From Eudorina sp. 2006-703-Eu-15 (lineage: Eukaryota > Chlorophyta > Chlorophyceae > Chlamydomonadales > Volvocaceae): a DNA stretch of 64,000 nucleotides. The notes under the pieces were generated by a model that ran no database searches, was not told the origin of the DNA, and saw only the letters and a list, made by a program, of their open reading frames with translations. The position numbers and the translations under genes are program-made. Positions 12,230 through 24,783 of this stretch are shown one piece after another. Positions within the stretch are counted from its first letter, which is position 1, and each line of letters opens with the position of its first letter. The stretch covers positions 183,409 to 247,408 of the forward strand of contig BDSI01000146.1 of NCBI GenBank assembly GCA_003117195.1, written 5' to 3'.

Positions 12230-13401
12230 TTCCCTCTCCAGGCTTGCGGCCGGCCGTCGATTCCTGCATTTTGGTATGCTGCAACGGCGCGCCTTATCAC
12301 CCGTTTCCTCAGCTTCCTCTGGGCATTGACATGGCCTTTGCGCAATAACTGCGGCACGGCGTCCACTGCATACCTGCAGGTCCGTAAGGGATTCCCGGGT
12401 TAGTATGGGTCGGGTCCCCCAGGTCCCCCAGCGCACTTGGCCTGTTGTTGCACATGGCGGCAGCGCGATCGCGCACTCGCGCTGCTGCTGCGTGTTGTAT
12501 CCGCGGGGGCTGAGGAAGTTCGAAGTGAGTCAGGTACCGGCAGACAGCAAAGCGAGTGAGGTACCGGTCTTCCGGTGTTCCTGTCTGTTCCGGTCGTGCT
12601 TCGGTTACCGTTGGGAGTTCTCGAGTTCAAGCAGTCCGTCCCTCACGGCTTTCTTAAACGATGCCGCACAATAATATTAAAGATTCAGGTCCCAAACTTC
12701 AGATACTTTATGGCCAGTCGCTGCAGGATGATTGAGTACCCGATGAAGAAGCCCCGCAACCTCGTCATAATGATCCATTTCCTTTGCTTATCTTGTTTTG
12801 ATTGGCACCCTTTGGTAGAACTTGTGGAAGCCAACACATTCAACCCATATTACTCTTGATCTTGCGGAGGGTCTGGATACCGACCTCTTGGAAATTGGTG
12901 GCCACTTCACAATGACTTCATTTTGTCCTGGATAACGTCCTGTGGAATTTGGTGGCCAGCACAACCGTCGCAAGCATGTAAGCGGTCGACCCAGTGAACT
13001 CGCCCATAACTTCCAGACCCTCTGATGTGCGCCTTAAGCACTCCTCCTTGCGCACTTGTAGTCTATCTCACTTCTTTGCGGCTTGTCTGTCGCCTCCTAC
13101 CCAACATTCGGACCTCGGTAGGGCGTCATGACAGCCCCGCAGCACATGTTGCAGGAAAACCATAGCTAACACTTGAAGTGAGCGTTAAATCGCTGGTCTG
13201 CAGAGATGGTGGGGCGGTTGCGGCTAGGCGAGGTTGCAGATGTGCAGCACGCTCGGCACTGCAGCGGAGCGAACGAGCAGAACGTAGCATACCAGTATTC
13301 CTAGTGCAGACGGCGCAAGGCACAAGGAGATGATTCGCCGTGACGAATACCACAGCAGTTGGCTGCGCCCGGAGGCCCGAGGCGCAGCCCACAGGCTGGG
13401 C

Positions 13402-13754
13402 CTGACAAGCTGACAAGGTCAGTACTGTTCTGGTTGATTGGGTTGTTGCCAAAACCATGGGTTGAGTTTCGGGTCACGCGCACTCTCACCACGCAGCTTG
13501 CGCATAAGCGATAAGATTAGTTCCCCTAGTATTTGCTGGGTGACGCTGAAAACCGGACGGGAGTATTTCCAGTGACCTTTCGGCCTGTTGTCAGTGTTAT
13601 CGAGTTTTATTCAGCAGAGAATTGGTGAGCCGGTCTTATCGCTGATCTACAAGCTGCGTGGTAATGTGCTAGGGCCGCTCTGGGCCCCACAACTCAACCC
13701 ATGGTTTTGCCCCATAAACCTAACCAGAGCAGTACCGACCTCGTCATCTTGTCA
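13402..13754. mobile_element. fold-back (MITE-like) element, left copy
   Basis: The ends are inverted copies: it opens CTGACAAGCTGACAAGGTCA and closes with the reverse complement of CTGACAAGATGACGAGGTCG. The inverted arms are about 160 bp each and include AAAACCATGGGTTGAG and an ACCACGCAGCTTG block mirrored across a short centre near 13590. No protein is encoded. The family is unknown and no target-site duplication was confirmed. Confidence 0.7.
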
Positions 13755-14949
13755 GACATTGTGCCGATGCCAGTAGTGCACTAGTATATACGAACCAGCA
13801 GTAGCATCTCGTAAGACAGGATCGTCTGACGGAGAAGCCGGGAACCCGGGCATCTGCACGGCCGAGAGCCAGGGAGAGCCTCGCCGCTGTTTTCGTACGT
13901 TGGACAACCTATATCAACCTGCGGCGAGCCTCTTTTTCACCACAAAGCTGCAGGACCAATAAGTCTCTGTAATACCAGCTGACAAAGAGTTTCTTATTGC
14001 ATTCTCCTTCCAGCTTTTTATTGTCCCGAAGCACTGCCTCCCTGCATATTCGTCTTACACGATACACTATTTCATAAATGAACTTTTGACATTTAGCTTG
14101 CTAGGTGGTTTTCATACCGGAAGCTTTCAGCTCATACTCATCGGAAGTCTTGGGTTGGGCCCAGTCGACGGACTTCACTCTGGCCGTGGCTGAACAGCGC
14201 CTTTGAAAGGTGGGCTTCCGGTTTTGAGCCTTCTGCGCATTGCGTTACAATGGTTGCCAAAGGCTGCATCTGCAGCTAGAGCTGACGCCCTCTTTTAGAC
14301 AACATGACAACAGATTCAGCTCTATTCTTTTATGCTGATCTTGTTTCATTAACACGGTGACCAGCAGGCCCAACCGGTCGGTTGCTTCTCGCGCGGTCCT
14401 CCTGCCCTTCCTGCCTGCTTCCGCCTCCTGATAACGCCACCACGCACATCACGCCTCCCTCCCTCCCCCGCCCTCGCTGTCGCCCTGAGATGCAGATGGT
14501 GGACCTGGAAGATGACGCGCTCAAGTTCACGCAAGGCGGCCGCTTACAGCACGAGCGACACGGGCTGACTTAGTGCCTGTTTACTTGCTTGCAGGCACGT
14601 GCACCGCATTAGTTGATTAGCCAGGGTTGTAGGTAAGTGTTGCCTGGAAGGTAAGTCTGTCCGCATCAACGCGCAAGTGCTGCTGCCGCTCATTACATCA
14701 CGACCTGACTCCGTGCATCCGAACTTGGTTGCAGGACTGCCGCGCATCGATATCTGCTGTACGATGATAATGATCTGCCCGCGCGTTATGGCACGAGCTG
14801 ACTCCCTTGGTCGTTACTTCTTATTGCTTGCAGGCGCGGTGGTAGGCCAGGTGTTGGTACGTTTGTAGGTAAGTTTTGCTTCGCAAGTACGTACGTCAGC
14901 TTTCCACACACGATACACGCTGACCCCGCACTCGCGTCGCTGCTTGCAG

Positions 14950-15072
14950 GATCGCTCATCGGAAGAAGTGATTCGTCGGGTTTGCCAACACGTTCACTCA
15001 CCGCCTGACGCATCCCCCTGCATTCCCAAGACCCAAGCCCATGCTGTGCACCTTAACGAGATCCCGCATCCG
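14950..15072 (+). pseudogene. exon-like remnant shared by both repeat arms, left copy
   Basis: An open 41-codon exon lies between an acceptor (cttgcag, ending 14949) and a donor (gtaggt at 15073). It contains RRVCQHVHSPPDASPCIPK and AHAVHLNEIPHPV. The right-arm copy (32799-32925, minus) keeps the same downstream frame but has four extra bases near its start. Additional splice-like signals (ttgcag, gtaagt) repeat through 14590-14950. The protein is not recognised; I infer a decayed element or captured gene. Confidence 0.4.
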
Positions 15073-15922
15073 GTAGGTGACGATTGCTGGGCGGGCTTGG
15101 GATCATGTGCCGGGTCGGGCCCAGGGAGGGATCGGGAAACTGGGTCGGCAAACACTGTCCGCACGTTCTTGTAACTGCTTCACCGTCTGGCCGTCTGGCC
15201 ACCGCAACGTCTGGAGCGGCCACAGCCTCACACAGCGCCCAGTCGCCGGCTTCGGCCTGGCGTTGCAACTGTGGTGGCGGGCAGTGGCAGTGGCGCAGCA
15301 GTCCCTGTCGGCCTACCTGGCCGTTTCACAAGCCGGCGTCGGCACCTCCGCGGCGCTTAGCCGCCGCTGATTCGCGACTGCACTGCCTCTCCTGTGTGGC
15401 TCCGGTGTGGTGTCCTCCGCATTCAAGCAGGCCCCGGTGGGCCTTTCGCGGATTCGGTCACGGTCCGCGGCCCTGGTGTTCGCCTGCACGACGGCATGCG
15501 CTGGGGCGGACGGGTGTGCCTCGGGCGGCGAACCCGACTGGACGTGTGGACGGACCAGCTTACCCACCTGGACCCGCTGGTGGAGCTGCTGAACACACAG
15601 TCCTACCTGCTGGAGCCCAGGGGAGGCTAAAAGGGGGTACAGCGGGCTGGGGTGAAGAAGGCCTATGCGTGGCCGAGTAGGGGCAGGCTGGGGAGGAGGC
15701 CTGTGTGCTGCTGGGTAGGGGCGGGCTTGATGGAGGCATCCCACCCGGTAGCACTTCAGAAACAGAGCTCGAAGCACTTACCGTGAGGGAAGGAGATTCG
15801 TCATCTTTTGTTTCGCGTGATTGCTGCCCCGCGTGGTTGTGGATTGCTTGTCGAACATCGCTTGGCGCGTGTATGTTGCCTCCGCCATCCCCCCGTCCGC
15901 TATCCCGCTTCCCCCTCTGCAG

Positions 15923-16083
15923 GCCCGGGCAACGTCAGGGCAGCAGCTGGGTCCATCTACCGCGCCGACGTGGCTAAGGTGTGTTTGGAGGCACTGCCCA
16001 AGCAACCCTGGAGAGAAGGACATTCCGGGGGTGCGGCGGACCCGTGGGCCAGGTGCTGTGGTGGAGGCGGGAGTCCTGCGCAC
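15923..16083 (+). pseudogene. possible short-chain dehydrogenase/NAD(P)-binding exon fragment
   Basis: After a good acceptor (ccctctgcag, ending 15922) the frame reads PGNVRAAAGSIYRADVAKVC and LEALPKQ. The RADVAxVCxxAL pattern is typical of atypical short-chain dehydrogenases in plants and algae. No Rossmann N-terminus (GxxGxxG) or following exon is present, and the downstream bases are a tandem duplication (16040-16200, unit about 78 bp). I take it as a gene fragment carried in the repeat arm. Confidence 0.3.
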
Positions 16084-16475
16084 CCACTTCGCCCTTGCAG
16101 CTGCCTCCGGGCTTGCTGACCCGTGGGCCAGGTGCTGTGGTGGAGGCGGGAATCCTGCGCACCCACTTCGCCCTTGCAGCTGCCTCCGGGCTTGCTGACT
16201 GAGGGGCTAGGGAATGATGCCGGGCTCGCTGACTGAGGGGCAGCAAGGGAATGATGCGGCAGAGAGAGCTGGCGCTGTTGGTGTGCAGGTCTCTTAGTGG
16301 GACTCGCCTCGACCTTGGTGCCAATCATCAACGTTGTGAGGCGGCATCTTGCTAGGGCGAGTGTCAGAGCTGTGAACTGGCAGGCTGAATCGGGGGCTTC
16401 GGTGCTCAACCGGTGGTTTTCACCACCACGTAGAGCGTGGACTACACGGGCAACCAATGGTGCCGGAGACCCAAG

Positions 16476-18110
16476 GCCGCGCGCGAGTCGGCAGCGAGAT
16501 CAACTCGAATGGCCGCCCGGGTCTGTCTGTCGATCAGTCTGTGCGACAGTGGTTAGGTGCCGACGAGGGGAGCTTGCACACGTGTTTGTGCGGGGCGGCA
16601 CGTGACCGCGTGGCTGGTGCGTTTCCGAGAGCAGGTCCGTTCATTAGTTCATTAGTTGCTATGCGGTGGCCCCGACCCCCCACCTGAAGGACCGGCGGCC
16701 CAACACTGCGGTGGCCCCGACCCCCGGGTCTGTCGCTCGACCTGAAGGACCGGCGGCCCAACACGCATTACCTCAAGTACGCCTGCGGCACGTCCCTACC
16801 CGACCCGCCCGAACAAACAGTGTTCCCGACGACGACGTTCAAGGCATCCGGACAACAGCATCCAACCCCTCCGAGGGTTGGGTGTCACAGCGAGGGACAC
16901 GGAACGGACTGGCAACCCCGCCGTTCCTGGGGCTCACCGGGGCATCAAACGCGCGCGCGCCGGCCATGTCGTCGACGACGACGTTCAAACACCGCGAGCC
17001 TGTCAATGTCCCACACAGCAAGCCGACGACTGTGAAGCCGACGCCGCCCAGCAAGCGGGCGAGCCAGCGGGTGAGCCAGCCGCCCAGCCGGAAACGGTAC
17101 ACGGCGCAGCCTGGCTGGATGGTGCGGCCCGTCAGGGGCCCCAAGCCCCCCACCATCCCGCCCCTGGCGCGCGCGCGTGCTGGCCCCCTGACCCCCTGGG
17201 GCCCCCTGTTTTGGGAATGAAGACAGCGAAATCGCGAAGTCAGCACAGTCCTGCAGTCCGGTGGGGCCTTTGACAAGTTTGCCACATGGGCCACACCGCC
17301 ACAAAGTAATCCTAATACGGTAAGCTAATGCAGCAAGCCGCAATGCATTCGGTGCTGTGTATGATGACTTGACCGCGCCAGTGCGCACGCGATCCCGGCG
17401 ACCGGTCGGATTGGCGGCACACTCCTTCGACGCGGACCGACGTGACCACATGAGAGGAAACAACGACACACTATTTCGCCCGTCCCCTCCACGACGGGGC
17501 CGCATGCCGCCTGATGCGAGACGCCGGTTCCCCGGGGCACGGCGCGAGGAGAAAGCAGCAGTTCTGTCGAGCACACGTCGAGCCAAGCCAAGCGGCAAAA
17601 CAGCACCTCACTACGGTGCGGGTGGCAAGTCCGCTCCGTCCCCAGCAGCGGGCAGCCCCGCGCCACGCAAGCGCCGGCGCTCGCCACCCCGGGGCGGGTG
17701 ACGCTGGCGGTCCCCCCCTGCCCCCCCCCCCCTTGCGCCACCGGTCAGGCGGCAGGCCCCCGGACAGGTCGTTCATATCAACGGCGCCAACAGCCCTCAA
17801 CAGCGACTATAGAAAGACAGATGACGATCACCTTCATATTCGGACGTGCCGTATCAATGCGCGTATGTGATGCAAAGTACCGTAGATCACTACAGGCACG
17901 CAGCCCGGCTGTACATACGGTACATGCGCAGCACTGCCGTACAGGCACGCACACGTGTCTCCCTCCGAATGCTGTTGGGTTCCCTTAAAACCGTTTTCTC
18001 CGCCATCACATTGGGTTCCGAATTTCGAGTTCCTGAGGCGCCCTGGCCTTCGCAAGTGAGCATCATCAGCGGCAGCCGCGGGCCACCAGGAGCCACCCGG
18101 GCACCCGTGT

Positions 18111-18149
<39 letters not shown>

Positions 18150-19006
18150 AGAACAATAATGAACAAGCCGGCGGGCCCAAGGAAGTGCTGCTGCGGACCC
18201 TTGAGGACTGCAGCCCGGGCGACCCAACCCGCAGATCCCTCCCTTGGAGCTCCAAGCCTCCCATGAACCACCGCCCTACCAAACGATGGAGGGCAGAGTC
18301 TATCCACACGCCCTCACCAGCCTTCCTGGACTACTTCGAGCTGCACCCCGGGGGGCTCACACACACACACACACACACAGTCCCTCTCGCACTCGCCTGC
18401 CTGTCTTGATCACGTCCGTCGCCTGTGTCGCCTGTTCCGCTGGACTTGGCTTCTCACGGCCCAGTTTTTTTCTGCACACTCACACACTCACACACCTTCC
18501 TTGTTTCTCGCGGCTCACTCCCCTCCCAACACAAACACATCCACACGTCCGCTGGCCCCGAGCCGAGCTGAGCCGAGCCGAGCTGAGCCGAGCCGAGTCG
18601 AGCAATTCTCCTTCCTCCGAAAGCAGCTATGCATCGATGGACGCACGCACACAAACAAGCAAACAAACAAACACGCAAATCGACGTACATGCGAGCGATT
18701 ATGTACACGTGCGTGTGTTTCGAGACGCACAGATCCAAACCGACACGGATGGGTGCGCGTTGCCAAGAGAGAGATCGCCGGCGGGTACCCCGCGAGGGCG
18801 TGACCGCGACCCCGACCCTGCCTAATCCAATCCAGCCCCACTCCACTCAGGCAAGCCGCGGACTGCAACACTGAACTACAACTGCCTGTCCCTCCGTACG
18901 CTCATCGTCCCGTCGAGCCGACTCGGCCGCTCGCCCTATCCACTCCCGTCCGTCGTGCCCAGCGTTCCCCCACCCCGCCCCATCCAAGGCAAGGGTCGGA
19001 CGCAGG
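16476..19006. other. intergenic between left repeat arm and first SLC10 gene
   Basis: It contains a duplicated word around GGTGGCCCCGACCCCC (16668-16760), a 12-copy CTG run at 18113-18149, a CA tract at 18358-18380 and a GAGCCGAGCTGAGCC tandem at 18558-18602. Several frames stay open because of GC bias, but none resembles a known protein. The 3' untranslated region of the first SLC10 gene should lie at its right end. Confidence 0.5.
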
Positions 19007-22000
19007 TCATTGCCGCGGCAGCGCGGCGGGGGCGGGCGGCGAGGGCGGCCGGCCGGCAAAGGCGGACCCGGACGGGGTCACGGCGCCGCCGCCGCCACCG
19101 GGCCCCTGTCCCTGCCCCTCCCGCGGAGGGGGATCCTCCACCGCACACACCGCGGGTACGGCGTCCGCGGGCGACGCGGCGGCGACGTCCCCTCGCTGCG
19201 GCGGGGCGCTCGGTGGGGCGGAGGTCGACGCAGAAGCCGACGCCAGCACACGACCGCCGGCTGCTGAGCCGTCTCCGTGAGGCGTCCCGAGGGGCGGCTG
19301 CTGCCGCTGCTGCTGCTGGCTGTCGCTGCCGCCGCTGGTGCCGGTGAGCTCCGAGGTGTCGGCGCTGCTGGTGGAGGCGACCAGCTTGGGCGACCCGGGT
19401 CCGTTACCCTTCTCCGGATCTGACCCGCTGGCGGGCGAGGAGGGGTCCGCGGCGGCGGCGGCGGCCTCCGCGACCGCCGCCTTGGCCGCCGCTTCTGCTG
19501 CCTGTGACACCCGCGTCACCTATCCGTGCCCCCACGGACAGACCGACCGACCGACCGACAGACAGACAGACACAGATGCACGAGGGGCGAAATGCAGGTC
19601 AGAGGGAGAGAGAGAGAGAGGTGTAGAGGGGGGTGGGACAGGGTCATGGACGCAGGCGTATCGCATGTCACCGCCCCGCCCCGCCCCCCGCCTGTGTGCG
19701 AGTGGCGCATGGCGAGTGGTGACCAGCCAGCCAGTCAGCCAGCCGTCCGATGGCCAAGGCGCTCACGGACTTGCGGTCCAAAAAAATGCCGAGGAGAAAA
19801 CATGGAACTATCGATCCCCCGGTTTGCGGTCGACACCTCCGTGACCAGGCCTGACCCAGTCCCCCTCAACACGCCCGCACGGGTCCGCGACCACACACCG
19901 ACCCCAGCTCAGGCTCCAAGGCTCCAAGCTCACGTGCAGCGTCTCCGCAAGGATGTCTGTACCTCTCTCGCGAGAGAGGGGGGGGGCAAAGCCCTCGCCG
20001 GGCGACCCCGCCGTCCCTCGGCAACCCACCCTGCACTCTCCTCCTGAGCCCTTCCCGGAACCCTCCCTGGCACAGTGCCCCAGGCCCTCCCCCGTGTAAC
20101 CCCACCAGACCCTTCCCACGACCCAGCCCCCAACCCCACCTTGGGCGCGATGAATTTGGCCAGCCCAGCCCCGATGAAGATCTGGGTGAGCTGCCCCACC
20201 ACCGAGGGTATGGCCAGGAGGCCCTGCTGGGCGGGTACGGACGTGACGTAACTGATAACGGTAACCGCCACGGGGGCGCTCTTCTGGGAGGCCATGATCA
20301 CAACCGACACGTGCTCCTTGATTGGTGGGTGGAACACGAACCTGGGGGCGGGTTGCGGAGATGGCGGGGCATAGGGGTTTTGGGGCGGCGGGGTAGGGAC
20401 AGGACGAGAGGCGGGGGCGACGCAGGGCATCACGGCCGCCGGCGAGGACGGGGCCGATGCATAGCCCGCTCTACTTTCCCCCATCTACTGCAAGGTCGCC
20501 GGCCTCTTCCCGACCTCTACCCGGCCTCTTCCCGGTTTCTCTCCCTTCCGCTGCCCACGGGTCAGCCGGCTCGCAGCTGACAACCATCGATCCGTGACAA
20601 CCCGTACAGGTACCACAGGAATACACCGATAACGGGCCATCCCTTCCCCCCTTGCCCTCCCCCCCCCGCACTGACTTGACGATGAGGTGGTTGACGAGCA
20701 GGTAGAGCAGGTGGATGCCGGCCGCCAGCACGATGACGGAGACGATCATGGAGGCGCGCTGCTGGAACAGCAGGTCGCGTGCGCCGCTGAGCGTCTGCCA
20801 GACGATGCAGGCGAGGTTGGTGGTGGAGAAGAGGGACAGCGCGGTGCGGTAGGTCTTGGCGAACTGCTCCACGGGCTTGAACAGCTCGCGCAGCGCCTGC
20901 GGGCGCGAGGGGGGAGAGGGCCAGTTGAGGGAACGGAGGCGGTGTGTATCTGAGAGGTCGGCGGGCGGCAGCGTCCTAGGGTACCTACAGGTAGGCGGGC
21001 GGCAGTTGACCATTTGGTGGCCGATGGGTTGCGAGCGGGCTTTGGGGGCGTGGACTTGGGTTCCTTGACGCATCCGTGGTGTGTGTGTGTAAAAGATAAC
21101 TGAGCCGCGAGAAGCGAAGTCCAGCGTAACAGGCGATGTAGGCGACGGAAGTAAATGACACCCGAAATATCCGGAACCCGAAACCCGAATTACCGACAAC
21201 CCAGATGATAGCGAATGGTGACGGCGACGTAGAGGTTAGACGCAGACCAGCCGCATCCGCGAGCGACTGTTGACTGAGGCGGGCGCCAGAGCTCCGGTAG
21301 CAACCGCCGGCTGAATGGCTGCCGTATCGTAGTCTAAATCAATAGAATAATGGAATTAATCTAGGTAAACGATCCTAATGCAACAAAGCGAGGGGTGTGT
21401 TAAAATAAACCGAGAGAGGTGGGCCCTAAGTGGTTTCCGCGTGGTGCCAGGTTGCAACCCTTCCCTTCCCTTCCTCGCTCTACCCCTCGTCCTGGTGACT
21501 CCACTCTCGCAGGGAGGCCGGCCGGGCAGGTGCCCTCCCGGAGCCCATGAATCCCACTCCCCCGTCCGCCTTCCCGCACCTCCCACCTTCCCGATCACGC
21601 TGGGCACCAGGATGGTGAGTGTCAGCTTGAGCAGCAGGTCCGGGATGTTGACGTTGAGGTCCAGGTCGCCCGTGTCGAAGTTGAGGAAGAGCAGCTTCAT
21701 GTAGAGCGGCATGGTGAAGACGCCCAGCATGTTGGTGGCCACCGTCAGCAGCAGCGCGATCGCCTCGTTTCCCTTGCAGGAGCGGACCAGCGCCACACCG
21801 ATGCCCAGGGTGGTGGGCACCAGGCAGAAGATGGTCAGGCCTGCAGGGGATGGAGGGGATGGAGGTCAGTTGGAATGTTGGATGGTCTGTCCCAAGGGTC
21901 GGGGAAGAGACTCGCCTGCGCTTGCCGTGCTTGAAGAAATGAGGGAGAGGCAAGAGGTCAGTAGCCAAAGGACAGACATCCTTCCCGAGCCGCCTGCTTC

Positions 22001-23227
22001 ACTGCGTCGTAGGCCCGAACCGATGTAGCCAGCCCATCAAACCCGCCCCATCCAAAGCTCGGACCCCCGCCCAACCCACCCCCGCCCCATCCGACGAAGC
22101 CGGACCCCCTACGTACCCACCCACCCACGGAGAAGGCCGGCGGTGTGAGCGGTATCTCCCGGGTCGCGAAGCCCAGTGCGGGGGTGACGAGCAGGATCAT
22201 GAGCAGCCCGAAGGCCATGGAGGGCCAGCTCTCCCGCTTGAGCGCCGTCCTGAGCTCCGAGGTGTTGAGGGCAAGGCCGCTGATCAGAAACACGATGGCC
22301 ATGTTGACCTCCTGTTTGGGGGGGGGGCCCGGAGGGTAATATGGGGCGGGGCGGGGCGGGGCGGGGTGGTGTGCAGCGAGGGTGGAACGGCGCGTGACAG
22401 CGGCTGATGTCCGCCAGGCGCCCGAAGCGGGTGCGTATGTCGTGCATGTCGTCCACGGGGCGAAGGACGCGGTACAGCGGGCAACACGGCGCCCCCGACT
22501 GGCCTGCCTGCTCCAGTGCCACCGGGCCACTGTCAGCTACTGTTTCGCCATGTGCGGACCGCTGGCTGGCCGCAGAGACGATCTGGGTACGGCATATTCG
22601 GTAGTACGACACAGGGAAGAGTGGCATCGCAACCCATGACTACAACCACCGAACTGGGACGCCGGGTCGCAATTGGAAGGTCAATGCCGGGTGATGTGGG
22701 CCCCTGTCCGCAGCAGGAAGTCGCAGCCTATAACCGCGGCTCAGACCCGCGGCTTTCAAATGGCAAGGCGTGGAAGCAGATTCTGGCACACAAAGCCAAC
22801 CTGGATGATGTGGACATTGCCCGCGACCACGATGTTGACCAAGAAGCGGCCAGGTACGGGGTAGGCCAACGCGAAGGTTAGCGCCACCGCGAAAGCTATG
22901 GGCAGGTAGTTTTCCACCACAAACGCTCTGCAATAAATGCAACGAGACATTTTACTTGTCAATTCCAAGGTGTGATATTGATGCACGCGCTTTCGACCGT
23001 CAAACTTGGGTGCCAACTTGGAGAATTCACAGGCCGCAAAGGACTTGAAGCTAACATTGCATGATTATGATAGCGACTGTATGCTTCAGATTTTGTAAAG
23101 CGCGAAGTGTGGAAGTTGCAACCCACACTCTCAAGCGACCGGCTCCGCGAACTCACTGAACTTTCTCCAGGCGCTGTTTCCACAGCGGCGGCTTTGATGG
23201 AGGGTCGCTCGCGGTTTTCGAAGCCAT
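19007..23227 (-). CDS. SLC10A7/BASS-type transporter, copy A, 7 exons
   Basis: Membrane transporter of the bile acid:sodium symporter superfamily, nearest to the SLC10A7/RCH1/BASS4 branch; substrate not predictable. Exons (minus order): 23227-23157, 22927-22801, 22311-22125, 21840-21587, 20896-20676, 20341-20140, 19519-19007. Phases close perfectly for 524 residues. The short first exon encodes MASKTASDPPSKPPLWKQRL and joins exon 2 in frame. About ten hydrophobic segments fill residues 24-354, including VNMAIVFLISGLALNTSELR, LTIFCLVPTTLGIGVALVR and QQGLLAIPSVVGQLTQIF. The last exon adds a 170-residue Ala/Ser/Gly/Gln-rich tail with no homologue I know. Copy B follows in tandem upstream; exons 2-6 have identical lengths in both. 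An SLC10 role in plastid or Golgi/plasma membrane is inference. Confidence 0.78.
21092..21126 (+). repeat. 35-bp dispersed repeat, second copy
   Basis: Same word as at 8042-8076 (AAAGATAACTGAG, then GCGAGAAGCGAAGTCCAGCG), here in intron 4 of SLC10 copy A and again beside a GT run. Confidence 0.75.
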
Positions 23228-24384
23228 TTCTGTACTCAACAGCTTGCCCGCCTAAGCATCGCTTATGCAGCTCGACACCACGTTAATCAATGCGCCTGAT
23301 CGCCGAGTTATGACATGTGCGTGGTCATGATTCCACCGTTACGAGCTGTATGGGTACTCCTAGCGCTGTCAGAATGCCTACAAGTGTTGGCCTCGTGGCC
23401 TCCGCTGTCGCTCGTCCAACCGTGGCAACCGGCAAGCGGGTGGAGACCGGTCGTTTTCAATCGCATTGAAACTTGAAGAAGATCTTAAATAAATTTCATG
23501 CATAAAATGGTATGCCAATATCGGCACGGGGAGCTGTCCAAGTCAGGGCGACAGGTCAAGCCTACCTCGATATCTACCTCGTGCACCTCAATACATCCCG
23601 CGAAATGGACCCACATAACGCCTAGCCCTTTTTTATACCATTAGTAAGCTCTTGAAACACAGCGCAAATCCGCGGTCACCTCAATATCCCGTTGTACGAT
23701 TCACACGTAGCGCTCGCCTGCTCTGTGATCCCTCGAGGTCGCGCCCCTCGGGCCACGGCACCTCAATATCCCGTTGTGCAATCAACACCTGCAAATCCTG
23801 CGTATCTTGCGCCGCCACAGAAAGGCATCCAGAAAGGCATCGTGGGAGCAGCAGGCTTGCCGAGTCACTTCCTCTGTCCCGCGGTGCAAAGACCTGCCTG
23901 CCTGTCTTGGCCGGGGTCTCTATTGGCCCCAGGTGCGTGGCTGGCTGGGCGGGTGATGCGCTAGCCGGCGCCTGATGCATGGACGGAGCTCGGGGGCCAT
24001 CCGGTTGGCCGCTCCCCCACCCCGGCATCCCCCAAAGCCCGCTAGGGCTCCCGTGCCGAGCGCTCGCTGGAGAGTCGAGAGCGCTTCAGCGCGGATGAAG
24101 GGGTCTCGGACCCGCGCCCCCCCCGCTGTGTCCGTCCCACGGAGGCAGGTCCGCACGTCCGCTGTTCTCGCGCGCGACACCTACCCACACGGACGGCCTG
24201 GGCCTGGGCGGTGGTCCCTCCGTGGCCGCCCGCGAGCTGCGCCTCCATGCCGGCGCCGACACCACTAGCTATGCGATCTGCTGCGGCGGAGGGGGTGTCG
24301 GCGTCGCTCGGCGGAGCCGTCTCCCCGGTAGGTAGGTGCGCGGGTCTATCCCTTACGGCTGTCGCCGCCGCCGCCGCTGCCGGC
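23228..24384. other. spacer between the two SLC10 genes
   Basis: It contains the presumed promoter of copy A and the 3' untranslated end of copy B. The word CACCTCAATATCCCGTTGT occurs at about 23676 and again at about 23758, with a decayed third piece near 23585. No protein-like frame was recognised. Confidence 0.5.
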
Positions 24385-24707
24385 TCATGTGCCGGCGCTG
24401 CCGCCGCCGCTGCCGGTGGTGACGGCCGACAGCTCGACCGACGTGCGGGCGTTGCTGGCGGAGGAAGTGCGCTTGGAGGAGGGCTCGCCGCTCAGCTCCC
24501 CGCCCTCTGTGCCCACTGTCAAAATCGGGCCGATGTAGGCGCCCGAACCGGCACAGCGAACGGGAGCCACCTCCGCGTCCTTAGCGGCCTTGGCGGCCTC
24601 CTCGGCTGGCTGCTGCGTCGCCGTCACCCGGGAGGTCTGCCGTACATACACACGCACACATGGGCACAGAGGCAAGGAGGAGGGCCGGAGGAAGAGTACG
24701 GTGCCGT

Positions 24708-24783
<76 letters not shown>

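Larger units (their letters stand above)
12230..16475. repeat. left arm of a large imperfect inverted repeat
   Basis: Read on the plus strand this arm is collinear with the minus strand of 32130-35790. Matching blocks: 12355-12430 with 35610-35695, 12480-12665 with 35400-35580, 12680-13100 with 34970-35390, the fold-back element at 13402-13754 with 34337-34677, 14040-14480 with 33640-34080, 14700-15072 with 32799-33080, and 16358-16470 with 32138-32240. Similarity looks high in the blocks but is broken by indels and unshared segments, notably 15180-15900. It holds no intact gene that I recognise. Confidence 0.8.

Noticed and set aside
15394..15630. Open plus frame ending VELLNTQSYLLEPRGG
   Set aside because: Parts look coding, but two other frames are also open, no family is recognised and the segment is absent from the matching repeat arm; not enough to call a gene.
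16666..17220. 184-codon plus frame and a 151-codon antisense frame with a hydrophobic stretch
   Set aside because: Both strands open, composition driven by GC, contains a tandem duplication, no homology seen.
17846..18409. Frame with a 12-Leu run from the CTG repeat
   Set aside because: The Leu run is just the microsatellite; flanking residues are not protein-like and no splice context supports it.
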